From the NCBI GenBank assembly GCA_965261925.1, contig OZ253486.1, positions 2,294,001 through 2,358,000 on the forward strand: DNA of 64,000 nucleotides, in the 5' to 3' direction. The translations under genes and the position numbers were made by a program. Numbering within the stretch: the stretch's first letter is position 1; the number at the start of each line of letters is the position of its first letter. The notes below the pieces were generated by a model. The model did not search any database. It was not told the DNA's origin and saw only the letters and a program-made list of their open reading frames with translations. The stretch comes from Bin87 sp965261925 (GTDB lineage Bacteria; Chloroflexota; Dehalococcoidia; Lucifugimonadales; UBA3495). Positions 8,303 through 16,366 of the stretch are shown piece after piece.

Positions 8303-8686
8303 ATGAAAGATCGTTACGAACAGGAAATCGAGCAACTGCTCAATGAACTGGAATCCGAAGCCCCGGAAACTCCTGTCGCGCCGGTCGACGCTCCGCCGCC
8401 TTTGGACGACCAGCCGTCCCCATTCGCTCCGACGCCGCGCCGGTCCAGGGCCTTCATTTCCCCTACCAAGCTCGCCATCGCTGGCGGAGCGCTGGCGTTG
8501 ATCGGCCTCTTTCTTGTCAAGCTAATGTGGCTATCCTTGGCCGGCATCGTCATCATGGCTGGGGCCATCGCGTGGATGTTCTTTCGCCGCATGGGCAACC
8601 AGAACCAACAATATTGGCGTGGCCGCGCCATAGAGCCGGAGCCTCAGGGAGCCTGGCAGCGCTTTCGGAGCTGGTTGTCCCGGTAA
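8303..8686 (+). CDS. Small two-helix membrane protein of unknown function
   Basis: A 127-aa protein I do not recognise. The N-terminal 55 residues are acidic and Pro-rich (EQEIEQLLNELE, then a PPP/SPFAPTP linker). Two adjacent hydrophobic segments follow (about 60-75 and 78-95, separated by a short turn), then a basic tail with WRGRA and WQRFRSWLSR. This fits a membrane hairpin with both ends in the cytoplasm. ATG 8303 is chosen; a TTG at 8285 is in frame. It stands alone with its own -10 box, and its stop codon directly abuts the stop codon of the convergent gamma-glutamyltransferase gene. Confidence 0.7.
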   Translation: MKDRYEQEIEQLLNELESEAPETPVAPVDAPPPLDDQPSPFAPTPRRSRAFISPTKLAIAGGALALIGLFLVKLMWLSLAGIVIMAGAIAWMFFRRMGNQNQQYWRGRAIEPEPQGAWQRFRSWLSR

Positions 8687-10288
8687 TTACCAGCCGACGG
8701 CCGCGCCGTCCTTGCGCGGCTCGCTGCCTCCGCTCAGCACCCCCGTGTCCGGGTCTCGGCTGATCGCCTGGCCGCCTCCCATGCCGCCGGCCCCGCCCCG
8801 CTGCGGCCCGTGCATCACGTTGACCCGGTGGCCCCGCTGGTGCAAACCCGCCACCACCGCATCGTCAACGTCCCCTTCCAGCCAGACCGAATCACCCACC
8901 ACCTGGAACCGTAGCGCGTCCAGGGCACCCTGCGCGTCCATGCCGAAGTCCACCATGTTGGTGATCACCTGCAGGTGGCCCTGCGGCTGCATGAACCCAC
9001 CCATGACCCCATAGCTCAACCACAGCTCGTCATTTCGCGTCGCCATCGCCGGGATGATGGTGTGGAACGGCCGCTTCCCGCCCTCCAGCGCATTCGGATG
9101 TCCGGGCCTGACGTTAAATAGCGACGCCCGATTGTGCAGAACAATCCCCGTCCCGGGCACGACCAGCCCGGATCCGAAGTTGGCGAACACGCTGTTGATG
9201 AGCGAACACGCGTTGCCCGCTGCGTCAACCACGCTGATGTACACCGTGTCGCTGCCCGGCACCATCTTTCCGTAGGGCGCCGTTTCCATCGCCCGCTCCG
9301 GGTTGATCAGGCCGCGCCTGCCTTTCGCGTACTCCTTGGACGTCCACATCTCGGTGGGAACTTCGGCGCAGCGCGGGTCCGCCAGATACTCAAACGCGTC
9401 GGCGAATCCCAGCCGCGTCGCCTCCACCAGGTGGTGATACCGTTCCGGGCTCTGTGGCCCCATCCCGGCAATGTCGAATCCTTCGACGATGTTCAGCGCC
9501 TCCAGCGCGATGATCCCCTGCCCGTTGGGAGGGCACTCCCAGCACGTCACGCCCCGGTAGTCAGTCTGGATGGGCTCGTCCCAGTCCGAGTGGTGCGACT
9601 CCAGGTCCCCTTCCGCCAGCCAACCGCCCTGCTCCTGCACGAATTGCGCCATCGTGGCGGCGATGGGACCGCGGTAAAACGCCTCGCTCCCGCCCTCCGC
9701 TACTGCGCGCAGCGTGCCGGCAAGGGTGGGCAGGCGCATGATCTCCCCTTCGCGCGGAGCCCGTCCGTTCACCAATAACTCCTGGCCCGACGGCAGCGCC
9801 GCTAACTTTTCTTCCTGCTGATGCCACTGGAACCCGATGATGTCGCTTACGGGAAATCCGTTCTCCGCGTAATCTATGGCCGGCGCCAGCGCGTCGCCCA
9901 GGCTCATCGTCCCTTCGCTCTCCAGCAATACTTCCCAGCCGTGCACCGTTCCTGGAACCGAGACCGACAGTGGGCCGAACGCCGGCATTCGACTGCGACC
10001 CTTCGCGTGCAGGTCCTCAATGGACGCCGCCTTCGGAGCCCGTCCGCTGCCGTTCAGGGCCACCACCTTCTTGTCCGCCGCCTTCCAGATCAGCGCAAAC
10101 AAATCGCCGCCAACCCCGGTGGACATCGGTTCCACCACGTTCAATGTCGCTGCCGTCGCCACCGCCGCGTCGACGGCGTTCCCCCCGTCTATCAGGACTC
10201 TGAGGCCAGCCATCGCCGCCAGCGGCTGGCTGGTCGCGACCATCCCGTGCGTGGCATGGACTGTGGAACGGCGTGAGTTGAAAAACAT
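8687..10288 (-). CDS. Gamma-glutamyltransferase family protein (Ntn hydrolase)
   Basis: Autoprocessing Ntn-hydrolase that transfers or hydrolyses gamma-glutamyl groups, such as those of glutathione-like peptides. The 533-aa protein has the family opening HGMVATSQPLA, the GGNAVDAAVA and TGVGGDLF segments, and a self-cleavage site at T348 (DTVYISVVD, matching TTHYSVVD in classical enzymes). The two residues after the Thr differ from the classical TTH. No signal peptide precedes the domain, so it is probably cytoplasmic, like the GGT-like acylases. The frame is open to 10426, but ATG 10288 with GGAG upstream is the family start. Substrate could be a non-glutathione amide. Confidence 0.9.
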   Translation of the reverse strand: MFFNSRRSTVHATHGMVATSQPLAAMAGLRVLIDGGNAVDAAVATAATLNVVEPMSTGVGGDLFALIWKAADKKVVALNGSGRAPKAASIEDLHAKGRSRMPAFGPLSVSVPGTVHGWEVLLESEGTMSLGDALAPAIDYAENGFPVSDIIGFQWHQQEEKLAALPSGQELLVNGRAPREGEIMRLPTLAGTLRAVAEGGSEAFYRGPIAATMAQFVQEQGGWLAEGDLESHHSDWDEPIQTDYRGVTCWECPPNGQGIIALEALNIVEGFDIAGMGPQSPERYHHLVEATRLGFADAFEYLADPRCAEVPTEMWTSKEYAKGRRGLINPERAMETAPYGKMVPGSDTVYISVVDAAGNACSLINSVFANFGSGLVVPGTGIVLHNRASLFNVRPGHPNALEGGKRPFHTIIPAMATRNDELWLSYGVMGGFMQPQGHLQVITNMVDFGMDAQGALDALRFQVVGDSVWLEGDVDDAVVAGLHQRGHRVNVMHGPQRGGAGGMGGGQAISRDPDTGVLSGGSEPRKDGAAVGW

Positions 10289-10463
10289 GGCAGCGTCTCC
10301 GGTTCGGCTCGAGTCGGCGGCCAGTTTAGCACGAGCTCCGTTCGGGCCGCATGCGGGAGCGGTATGATAAGATGCTTGCGTCGTTTCGCTCGATTTACAC
10401 GCGTTTTCGGGCTGATTTCGAACCACTTCGCAACCCCGTCATCACCACCCAGGAGGTTCCTTG

Positions 10464-10934
10464 ATGGCTATTACCGTAGGGCAGCCAGCCCCCGATTTCA
10501 CCCTCCACGAAAATCCGCAAACCCGCCACAGCCTCAGCGACTACCGCGGCAAGAACGTGGTGCTCGCCTTCTTCCCCGGTGCTTTCACCGGTGTCTGCAC
10601 CACCGAAATGTGCACCCTCAGCGACCGCATCGACCAGTTCGAATCTATGAACGCCGTCGTCCTCGGAATAACCGTGGACCCGCCCTTCTCCCAGGGTGCC
10701 TGGAAGGCAGCTAACAATGTCAATTACACCTTCCTCAGCGATTACAACCGGGAGGTTGTGAACGCTTATGATGTCGCGCTGCCCGGCCTCGCCGGTATGG
10801 AAGGCTACGTTGCCGCCAAGCGCGCCGTCACCATTGTTGACGGCGACGGCGTCGTCCGCTACCACTGGGTGGCCGACAGCCCCGCCAACGAGCCCGACTA
10901 CGAAGCAGTGCAGGCCGCCGTCGCCGCTCTGTAA
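10464..10934 (+). CDS. Peroxiredoxin (AhpC/TSA family)
   Basis: Thiol peroxidase reducing hydrogen peroxide and organic hydroperoxides. The 156-aa protein has the peroxidatic site PGAFTGVCTTEMC with C45 and a second Cys five residues later (C50), a spacing also seen in BCP-type enzymes. The length is typical. ATG 10464 is preceded by AGGAGG at 10451. It is a single gene read divergently from the gamma-glutamyltransferase gene and convergent with the nucleoside hydrolase gene, with which it shares a terminator. The electron donor is not evident from the neighbourhood. Confidence 0.93.
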   Translation: MAITVGQPAPDFTLHENPQTRHSLSDYRGKNVVLAFFPGAFTGVCTTEMCTLSDRIDQFESMNAVVLGITVDPPFSQGAWKAANNVNYTFLSDYNREVVNAYDVALPGLAGMEGYVAAKRAVTIVDGDGVVRYHWVADSPANEPDYEAVQAAVAAL

Positions 10935-10963
10935 TCGTCGTTGCCCTGACTTCGGAATGATCT

Positions 10964-10990
10964 GGGGTGGCCCTCGTGGCCGCCCCTTTC
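10964..10990. terminator. Terminator between peroxiredoxin and nucleoside hydrolase genes
   Basis: GGGGTGGCC (10964-10972), loop CTCGT, and GGCCGCCCC (to 10986) form a 9-bp stem with one G-U pair, followed by TTTC and further T-rich sequence on the plus strand. Confidence 0.7.
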
Positions 10991-11009
10991 CTTTTGACCT
11001 GCCGGCGGC

Positions 11010-11987
11010 TTACTGCGAGCCTTTCCAGGGGTGGCCGACCAGCCTCTCCACTACCATTTCCGTCAGTCGTTCCGCATCCACTTCCAGGCACACGTCGACG
11101 TTCGCCTCCCTGCCTGTCATGCCGTACCAGTCCGCCACCGTTTGCCCTCGGGTCAGTTCGCTGCCGGTATCGACGGCAACCGGCAGCCTTCGCGTCGTCA
11201 TCAGCGTCGGGTCCACGGCGGCGGCCACGGCCGGCACATCGTTGTAACGCACCGCCTCTCCGTCCGCCAGGCGACCCAGGCGTCGGTATGCCACCTGCGT
11301 GTAGGCCGAAGCCGACACCAGTAATTGCAGCGCCGGGGCGGAACAGGCGCGCAGCCGCTCGAATTGCTCGTCGGAGAACCCGCACCGATCGCATACGTCC
11401 AGGCCGACTTGGATGATCGGCACCCCGGAGTCGTACAGGATCGCCGCCGCTTCCGGGTCTTCGTGAATGTTTGCTGTCGCTACCGGCGATACGTTGCCGG
11501 GAACCCGGACCGCCCCGCCCATGACCACCACTCCCGCCAGCGCGCTGGCGATTTCCGGCGCCAGGCGCAGGGCCAGCGCCACGTTGGTCATCCGGCCCAA
11601 CGCCAGCACCGCCATCTCGCCCGGGGCGTCCAGCGCTCTCGCCGCTATCTCCACCGCCGCCCGATGCGCCGGCCCGGTTTCACCCGACGCCACCGCCCGG
11701 ACGCTGCCGGTCACCTCTCCCAAAGCGTCGCCGCCGTGGATATGCGACGCCCAGCCCGCGGTCGGAGGCCGTAGCAGCGGTCCCTCGGCCCCCGGATACA
11801 CCGGAATATCATCGCGCCCGGACACCTCAAGGATTCGTCGGGCATTTTCGGCGCACCGCGCCATCGACCCGTTCCCGTAACTCACCGTCAGCGCCTCGAC
11901 CTGCATCTCCGGGCTTGCCAGCGCCAGTAGTATGGCGGCGCAGTCGTCTACGCCCGGGTCAGTGTCAATGATCACTCGCTTCGGCAT
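11010..11987 (-). CDS. Inosine/uridine-preferring nucleoside hydrolase
   Basis: Calcium-dependent N-ribohydrolase that splits nucleosides into ribose and base, feeding salvage. The 325-aa protein begins with the diagnostic calcium-binding DTDPGVDD (residues 8-15), followed by ALTVSYGN and later a GGAVRVPGNVSP segment and D-rich ligand positions of the IUNH fold. The length matches the family (310-330). It is a single gene on the minus strand. Base preference (purine, pyrimidine or both) cannot be read from the sequence. Confidence 0.92.
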   Translation of the reverse strand: MPKRVIIDTDPGVDDCAAILLALASPEMQVEALTVSYGNGSMARCAENARRILEVSGRDDIPVYPGAEGPLLRPPTAGWASHIHGGDALGEVTGSVRAVASGETGPAHRAAVEIAARALDAPGEMAVLALGRMTNVALALRLAPEIASALAGVVVMGGAVRVPGNVSPVATANIHEDPEAAAILYDSGVPIIQVGLDVCDRCGFSDEQFERLRACSAPALQLLVSASAYTQVAYRRLGRLADGEAVRYNDVPAVAAAVDPTLMTTRRLPVAVDTGSELTRGQTVADWYGMTGREANVDVCLEVDAERLTEMVVERLVGHPWKGSQ

Positions 11988-12189
11988 TGCTTTCCTCCGG
12001 TTGGCTCACCGACGGCAAAACATTCGGCTCGGGTGCGCCATCAGACTGGTGGTCTCATGCCAACCACTCCCCGTTCAAAATGCCGGCAGTGGGTCCATCG
12101 CCCATGTAACCGACAGTCTGGGTCACGGTTGCTGCAAGCGAAACTCTGTTCGGCAATTCACACTTGTGTCACCGCCGCCGTGCGCCGTT

Positions 12190-12218
12190 TTGACGCCTGA
12201 CTGCTGTTGAGGCATTAT
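12190..12218 (+). promoter_or_regulatory. Promoter of the MscR-like dehydrogenase gene
   Basis: TTGACG (12190-12195), a 17-base spacer and CATTAT (12213-12218), about 50 bases before the ATG at 12269. The preceding 200 bases of the gap (11988-12189) show nothing else. Confidence 0.55.
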
Positions 12219-12268
12219 ACCCGCTGCTATGCGGGCCGCCCTGCGCGGTCCACTCGGAGGGTGAACCG

Positions 12269-13357
12269 ATGCCGGTCAACGAAGTTCAGGGTGTGGTTTC
12301 TCGGGCAAAGGGTGCGCCCGTGGAACTCGTGCCCATCCTGGTGCCCGACCCCTCGGAGGGCGAGGCGTTGGTGCGCGTCCAAGCCTGCGGCGTCTGCCAT
12401 ACCGACCTGCACTACCGGGAGGGAGCAATCAACGACGAATTTCCGTTTCTCCTCGGACACGAGGCGGCCGGGGTAGTCGAGAAAGTCGGACCGGACGTCT
12501 CTAACGTTCAACCCGGTGATTTCGTGATCCTCGCCTGGCGCGCTCCCTGCGGCAACTGCCGGTCGTGCCTGCGCGGTCGTCCGTGGCATTGCTTTGCCAG
12601 CCGCAACGCCCAGCAAAAAATGACCCTCGCCGACGGCGCCCCATTGTCGCCGGCTCTCGGCATCGGCGCGTTTTGCGAGCTGACGCTGGTCGATGCGCTC
12701 CAAGCGGTCAAGGTCGATCCTTCCGCCAGTCCGCTGGCCGCCGGCCTCATCGGCTGTGGCGTCATGGCCGGCCTTGGCGCCGCCATGAATACCGGCAACG
12801 TCGGTCGCGGCGATTCCGTCGCCGTCATCGGCTGCGGTGGCGTGGGCAACGCGGCAATCGCCGGCTCCCGCCTGGCTGGCGCTCACACCATAATTGCCGT
12901 TGACATCGACGACCGCAAGTTGGAATGGGCCCGGGGCTTTGGGGCCACCCACACCGTCAACTCGACCCAGACCGATGCGGTGGACGCCATCCGAGCTCTC
13001 ACCGGGGGCAATGGCGTCAACGTCGCCATTGAGGCCGTTGGTAACCCGGTAACTTATGAGCAGGCCTTCTACGCCCGAGATCTCGCTGGAACCGTCGTAC
13101 TGGTCGGTGTTCCTGACCCAACGATGAAAATCGAACTACCTCTCATCGAGGTGTTCGGTCGCGGCGGCTCCCTTAAGTCCTCGTGGTACGGCGACTGCCT
13201 GCCCACTCGCGATTTCCCCATGCTCATTGACCTGTACCTGCAGGGCCGGCTCGATCTGGATGCGTTCGTCAGCGAGCGCATCGGCATCGGCGACGTCGAA
13301 GCCGCGTTTGCCAGCATGGAGCGCGGCGAAGTCCTGCGTTCCGTCGTCGTGATGTAG
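12269..13357 (+). CDS. Zinc alcohol dehydrogenase, S-(hydroxymethyl)mycothiol dehydrogenase-like
   Basis: Medium-chain NAD-dependent zinc dehydrogenase. The 362-aa protein matches the actinobacterial mycothiol-dependent formaldehyde dehydrogenase (MscR/AdhE2) type almost throughout, from memory of that family: RGVISRSKGAPVEL-like opening, CGVCHTDLHYREG, LLGHEAAGVVE, structural zinc Cys set APCGNCRSC...WHC, QKMTLADG, GIGAFCE, CGVMAGLGAAMNTGNV, the NAD-binding GCGGVGN, and the KSSWYGDCLP segment. It would oxidise the thiol adduct of formaldehyde or reduce S-nitrosothiol. Ten bases downstream begins an alpha/beta hydrolase-fold gene, likely in the same operon. Whether this organism makes mycothiol is unknown. 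Confidence 0.85.
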   Translation: MPVNEVQGVVSRAKGAPVELVPILVPDPSEGEALVRVQACGVCHTDLHYREGAINDEFPFLLGHEAAGVVEKVGPDVSNVQPGDFVILAWRAPCGNCRSCLRGRPWHCFASRNAQQKMTLADGAPLSPALGIGAFCELTLVDALQAVKVDPSASPLAAGLIGCGVMAGLGAAMNTGNVGRGDSVAVIGCGGVGNAAIAGSRLAGAHTIIAVDIDDRKLEWARGFGATHTVNSTQTDAVDAIRALTGGNGVNVAIEAVGNPVTYEQAFYARDLAGTVVLVGVPDPTMKIELPLIEVFGRGGSLKSSWYGDCLPTRDFPMLIDLYLQGRLDLDAFVSERIGIGDVEAAFASMERGEVLRSVVVM

Positions 13358-13366
13358 TCGACGACG

Positions 13367-14104
13367 ATGGCTACCTTCGTTCTCATACACGGAGCCTGGC
13401 ACGGCGGATGGTCTTGGTGGCAGACCGCTCCACTCTTGCGTCAAGCCGGCCACCGAGTTCTGGCGCCCAGCCTCACCGGGATGGGCGAACGCCAGCACTT
13501 GGCGGCTCTCATGCCTCCCGCTGCCATCAATCTCGACCTGCATGTCAGCGATGTCGTTTCCCTACTCCACGCTGAAGACCTATCCGGGGTCATTCTGGTC
13601 GGTCACGCCTATGCCGGCATGGTGATCACCGGGGTCGCGGAACAGGCCCCTGAGCGCCTGGCATCTCTCGTTTACGTGAACGCCGTCGCCCCTTCCGACG
13701 GCGAGGCCATGGTTGATCAGCTTGAAGCCGTTCGCGGCGCCGAATTCGTTGCCCGTATCCGGGGGTTCATCGCTGAAGGGGCACCGTTCATGCCCGCCCC
13801 CTCCACGGCGGAGGAAATCGCCAGCCGCTGGGCCGTAACTGACCCGGCGGATCAGGCGTTTATGCTGCCCCGTCTCTCGCCGCAACCAACTCTCACCTTC
13901 GCCCAGCCCGTCCGAACCGGCAATCCCCGGGCCGCCGGTCTTCGCCGTGAATTCATCCTGTGCAGCGAGTCCGGTTTCGAGCCGGTCGCCCGGCGTGCCT
14001 CCGCCTCTGGCTGGGGCGTCCACCATATCGACACCGGCCATGATCCCATGGTCACCACACCCCAGGAATTGGCCGGAATATTGCTTGCCATCGCATCGTC
14101 TTGA
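13367..14104 (+). CDS. Alpha/beta-hydrolase fold protein lacking the nucleophile Ser
   Basis: A 245-aa protein of the small esterase group (EstC / methyl-salicylate-esterase-like): N-terminal HGAWHGGWSWW oxyanion region, LTGMGERQHL, and the C-terminal His motif TGHDPM (H225). The nucleophile elbow, normally GHSYGG, reads GHAYAG, so the catalytic Ser is Ala81. The codon GCC is clear, and the frame is intact. The protein is therefore predicted to lack ordinary esterase activity and may be a lyase-like or binding variant. It follows the MscR-like gene by 10 bases, suggesting a joint role in formaldehyde or thiol-adduct metabolism. Confidence 0.85.
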   Translation: MATFVLIHGAWHGGWSWWQTAPLLRQAGHRVLAPSLTGMGERQHLAALMPPAAINLDLHVSDVVSLLHAEDLSGVILVGHAYAGMVITGVAEQAPERLASLVYVNAVAPSDGEAMVDQLEAVRGAEFVARIRGFIAEGAPFMPAPSTAEEIASRWAVTDPADQAFMLPRLSPQPTLTFAQPVRTGNPRAAGLRREFILCSESGFEPVARRASASGWGVHHIDTGHDPMVTTPQELAGILLAIASS

Positions 14105-14197
14105 CCGTTCCGCAAATACTGTGATGCTGAGCTCTGCTTGGGATCACCGGTGGCGCGACCGCCTGTTTCCCGGCCCACAACCCGGCGCGTCCATTGA

Positions 14198-14238
14198 ATC
14201 GCACGCGGTTTGACAACGTCCGAACATGCGCGTGCGAT
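14198..14238. promoter_or_regulatory. Inverted repeat bracketing a TTGACA, upstream of rpmH
   Basis: ATCGCACGCG (14198-14207) and CGCGTGCGAT (14229-14238) form a perfect 10-bp inverted repeat around a 21-base centre that contains TTGACA (14210-14215). No T-tract follows, so an operator or regulatory hairpin is more likely than a terminator. No DnaA box was found in this gap. Confidence 0.4.
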
Positions 14239-14250
14239 GCCGCCAATTTC

Positions 14251-14279
14251 TTGACGCATTTCGGGTTAGGCAGTAACAT
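14251..14279 (+). promoter_or_regulatory. Promoter of the rpmH-rnpA-yidD block
   Basis: TTGACG (14251-14256), 17-base spacer, TAACAT (14274-14279), 24 bases before the rpmH start codon. Confidence 0.6.
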
Positions 14280-14302
14280 GAATCGCCCTCGGAGAACTAC
14301 CT

Positions 14303-14440
14303 ATGCCTAAACGTACTTACCAACCCAAAAAGCGACGCCGCGCTCGTGTGCATGGCTTCCGCTCGCGATCACGCACTTCCGATGGCCGCGCCGTTTTGCG
14401 CCGCCGGCGCTTCAAGGGCCGGCACCAGCTCTCGGTATAG
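14303..14440 (+). CDS. rpmH: 50S ribosomal protein bL34
   Basis: A 45-codon gene encoding the very basic ribosomal protein bL34 of the large subunit. The N-terminus MPKRTYQPKKRRR and the body VHGFRSRSRT...GRAVLRRRRFKGR are the family signature. GGAG lies ahead of the ATG. It heads the conserved rpmH-rnpA-yidD block. Confidence 0.96.
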   Translation: MPKRTYQPKKRRRARVHGFRSRSRTSDGRAVLRRRRFKGRHQLSV

Positions 14441-14487
14441 CCAACGGTTTGTTGGCTGATTTGACCGCCGCCTTCTTCCCTCAATCG

Positions 14488-14865
14488 ATGCAACGGCAAC
14501 ATAGGCTAGGCAGCGCCGGTCGTATCTCCGAAGTCCATCGCCGGGGACGCAGTGTCGCTAATGGCCTGTTGGTCATGCGCGTAATTCCTAACGGTCTTGA
14601 CCGCAGTCGCTTTTGCTTCGTAACCGGCAAACGCATCGGCAAGGCGGTGGTGCGAAATCGCGTCAAGCGTCGCTTGCGAGAGGTCATACGCAACTCGACG
14701 GCCGCGCCGGGTTGGGATACCATCCTCATCGCCCGAAAAGGGGCCGGCGACGCCGATTTCGACCAGATCGAACACGCTGTACATAACCTGATTCGCCGGA
14801 CCAAGTTGAACGCTCCGCCTGTGTTGGACGGGGCCCCGGATGGCCGGCGGGACTCGACGCAATGA
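14488..14865 (+). CDS. rnpA: Ribonuclease P protein component
   Basis: Protein subunit of RNase P, which trims the 5' ends of tRNA precursors. The 125-aa basic protein has the N-terminal QRQHRL, the F-x-V segment RFCFVTGKRIGKAVVRNRVKRRLRE with the RNR motif that contacts the RNA, and the conserved DTILIARKGA strand. ATG 14488 is chosen because family similarity starts there; an in-frame TTG at 14449 is possible. It follows rpmH by 47 bases and overlaps yidD by four bases (ATGA). Confidence 0.95.
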   Translation: MQRQHRLGSAGRISEVHRRGRSVANGLLVMRVIPNGLDRSRFCFVTGKRIGKAVVRNRVKRRLREVIRNSTAAPGWDTILIARKGAGDADFDQIEHAVHNLIRRTKLNAPPVLDGAPDGRRDSTQ

Positions 14866-15071
14866 AAGTCGTAGCTGTCTCCGCTATTCGCTTGTACCAG
14901 CAGGCGTTGTCTCCATACCTCCCCGGCGTTTGCCGTTACCAGCCCTCTTGCTCCCAGTACACGGCGGACGCCATTTCACTTTATGGCGTGGCCCGGGGAA
15001 CCTGGCTGGGCGTCCGCCGAATTTTGCGCTGTACTCCCGTGGGCGGTTACGGATATGACCCTGTTGTTTGA
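14862..15071 (+). CDS. yidD: Membrane protein insertion efficiency factor YidD
   Basis: Small membrane-associated protein that supports YidC-dependent insertion. The 69-aa sequence carries the family hallmark: LYQQALSPYLPGVCRYQPSCSQYTADAI, then RILRCTPVGGYGYDPV. It overlaps rnpA by four bases. The next gene is an unusual beta-propeller lipoprotein and then yidC, so the usual yidD-yidC adjacency is interrupted. Confidence 0.96.
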   Translation: MKVVAVSAIRLYQQALSPYLPGVCRYQPSCSQYTADAISLYGVARGTWLGVRRILRCTPVGGYGYDPVV

Positions 15072-15080
15072 CTGTTGATC

Positions 15081-16325
15081 ATGTCCTACCATTTCCTGCC
15101 CTCCCGCAACTTCCCGATCCGCTGGGCTTTTCCTCCAGCACTGCGATCCCTGAGGCTTCTCTTTGGGTTTGCCGTGCTGGGCGTTCTTTGCTTGACGGTC
15201 GCCGGCTGCGGCCGCGATCTGGGGGCGTCTACCAAGGGATGGGGTTCCGTTGCGGTGGCCAACGGCGTCGTATACGCCACCACGTTGTCGGGCCAGGTCT
15301 ACGCCTTGGACGACAACGGTTCGGAAGGCGTGAGCACCCGTTGGGTGTCGGCGGTCGGCGCCGAGGGTGGGCTCGGTGGCGCTTACAGTTCACCCGCCGT
15401 GGGCCGATATGTCTACGTCTCCGGCATCGACGGCTTCCTGTATGCCTTCGATGGATCTGCCGGCGCCGGCTCGGCCCAGGTGGTTTGGCGCCAGCCCCAG
15501 ATCGAGGCGGAGGACATGCCGCCGCTGGTCAGCAGCCCGGCGCTGGACGAAGCCGGCGGGATCATTGCCGTTGGCTCCGAAGACGGTGGCCTCTACGCTT
15601 ACAACGCCCTGACCGGGGATAACCTGCGTTGGTCGCCCTTCCGCACCGAGGGGAAAATCTGGTCAACCCCGGTCCTGCGCAACGGCGTCGCTTACTTCGG
15701 CTCGCAGGACGGCAGTGTTTACGCCGTCAGTCTGGAAACCGGCGCTCTCATCTGGCGCTTTGACACCGGAGGCGCGGTAGTCGCTACCCCGCTCATCCAC
15801 AAGAACCTCCTGATAGTCGGCTCCTTTGACCGCCAGTTGTATGGCCTCGGCCTGAATGATGGCCAACCACGTTGGCAATTCGGCGCCGAGAACTGGTGGT
15901 GGGCAACCCCCGTCTCTTCCGGCCGCGCGGTGTACGCCGCCTCCATGGATGGCAACGTGTACGCCCTGGACGACAACGGTGTGCTGCTTTGGACCTACGA
16001 CATGGGAGATCCCATTGTCGCTGATCCCGTGCTGGTGGAACGTGGTCTGGTGGTCGCGTCGCAGGAGGGCCGGGTCGTGCTCCTTCGCGCTTCGGTTTCC
16101 GCCCAGGAGCCTCCCCAGGAAATCGCCTCCTTCAGCATCCGCGACGGCGAGATCAAGGCGCCCCTGGTTAAATCGAGCACCATCGGCTTCGGCGGCTCCA
16201 ACGAGCAAGAGGTCGTTTACGTCGGTACCGATGACGGGAAGGTCCGCCGGCTTCAGGTGCTGTCCGGCTTTACGCCCCATTGGTGCTACGACACGGAGGA
16301 CAACGTGCTATGTCCCCGCAACTAG
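15081..16325 (+). CDS. BamB-like beta-propeller lipoprotein (PQQ repeats)
   Basis: A 414-aa exported lipoprotein: hydrophobic signal (LLFGFAVLGVLCLTVAGC) ending in a lipobox with the Cys at about residue 38. The rest is a run of about eight PQQ-type propeller blades, recognised by repeats such as VYATTLSGQVYALD, VYVSGIDGFLYAFDG, AYFGSQDGSVYAV and VYVGTDDGKVRRL. Quinoprotein dehydrogenase active-site features are absent, so a structural or protein-interaction role like that of BamB is more likely. Its position between yidD and yidC, 42 bases before the yidC start, hints at a role in membrane protein insertion or folding outside the membrane. That role is an inference. Confidence 0.85.
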   Translation: MSYHFLPSRNFPIRWAFPPALRSLRLLFGFAVLGVLCLTVAGCGRDLGASTKGWGSVAVANGVVYATTLSGQVYALDDNGSEGVSTRWVSAVGAEGGLGGAYSSPAVGRYVYVSGIDGFLYAFDGSAGAGSAQVVWRQPQIEAEDMPPLVSSPALDEAGGIIAVGSEDGGLYAYNALTGDNLRWSPFRTEGKIWSTPVLRNGVAYFGSQDGSVYAVSLETGALIWRFDTGGAVVATPLIHKNLLIVGSFDRQLYGLGLNDGQPRWQFGAENWWWATPVSSGRAVYAASMDGNVYALDDNGVLLWTYDMGDPIVADPVLVERGLVVASQEGRVVLLRASVSAQEPPQEIASFSIRDGEIKAPLVKSSTIGFGGSNEQEVVYVGTDDGKVRRLQVLSGFTPHWCYDTEDNVLCPRN

Positions 16326-16366
16326 GAACCCGGAACTGCCGCCACGACGGCGACAGGCAGGCATAA

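Noticed and set aside
8687..10288. Secreted gamma-glutamyltransferase
   Set aside because: No signal peptide or hydrophobic segment precedes the conserved start at 10288, and the longer upstream frame has no signal-like sequence.
14105..14302. Replication origin next to rpmH
   Set aside because: The rpmH-rnpA-yidC block often lies near oriC, but there is no dnaA, no DnaA box cluster and no AT-rich unwinding region here.
15081..16325. PQQ-dependent dehydrogenase
   Set aside because: PQQ-type blades are present, but the protein is too short and lacks the calcium/quinone active-site features of those enzymes; a BamB-like propeller fits better.
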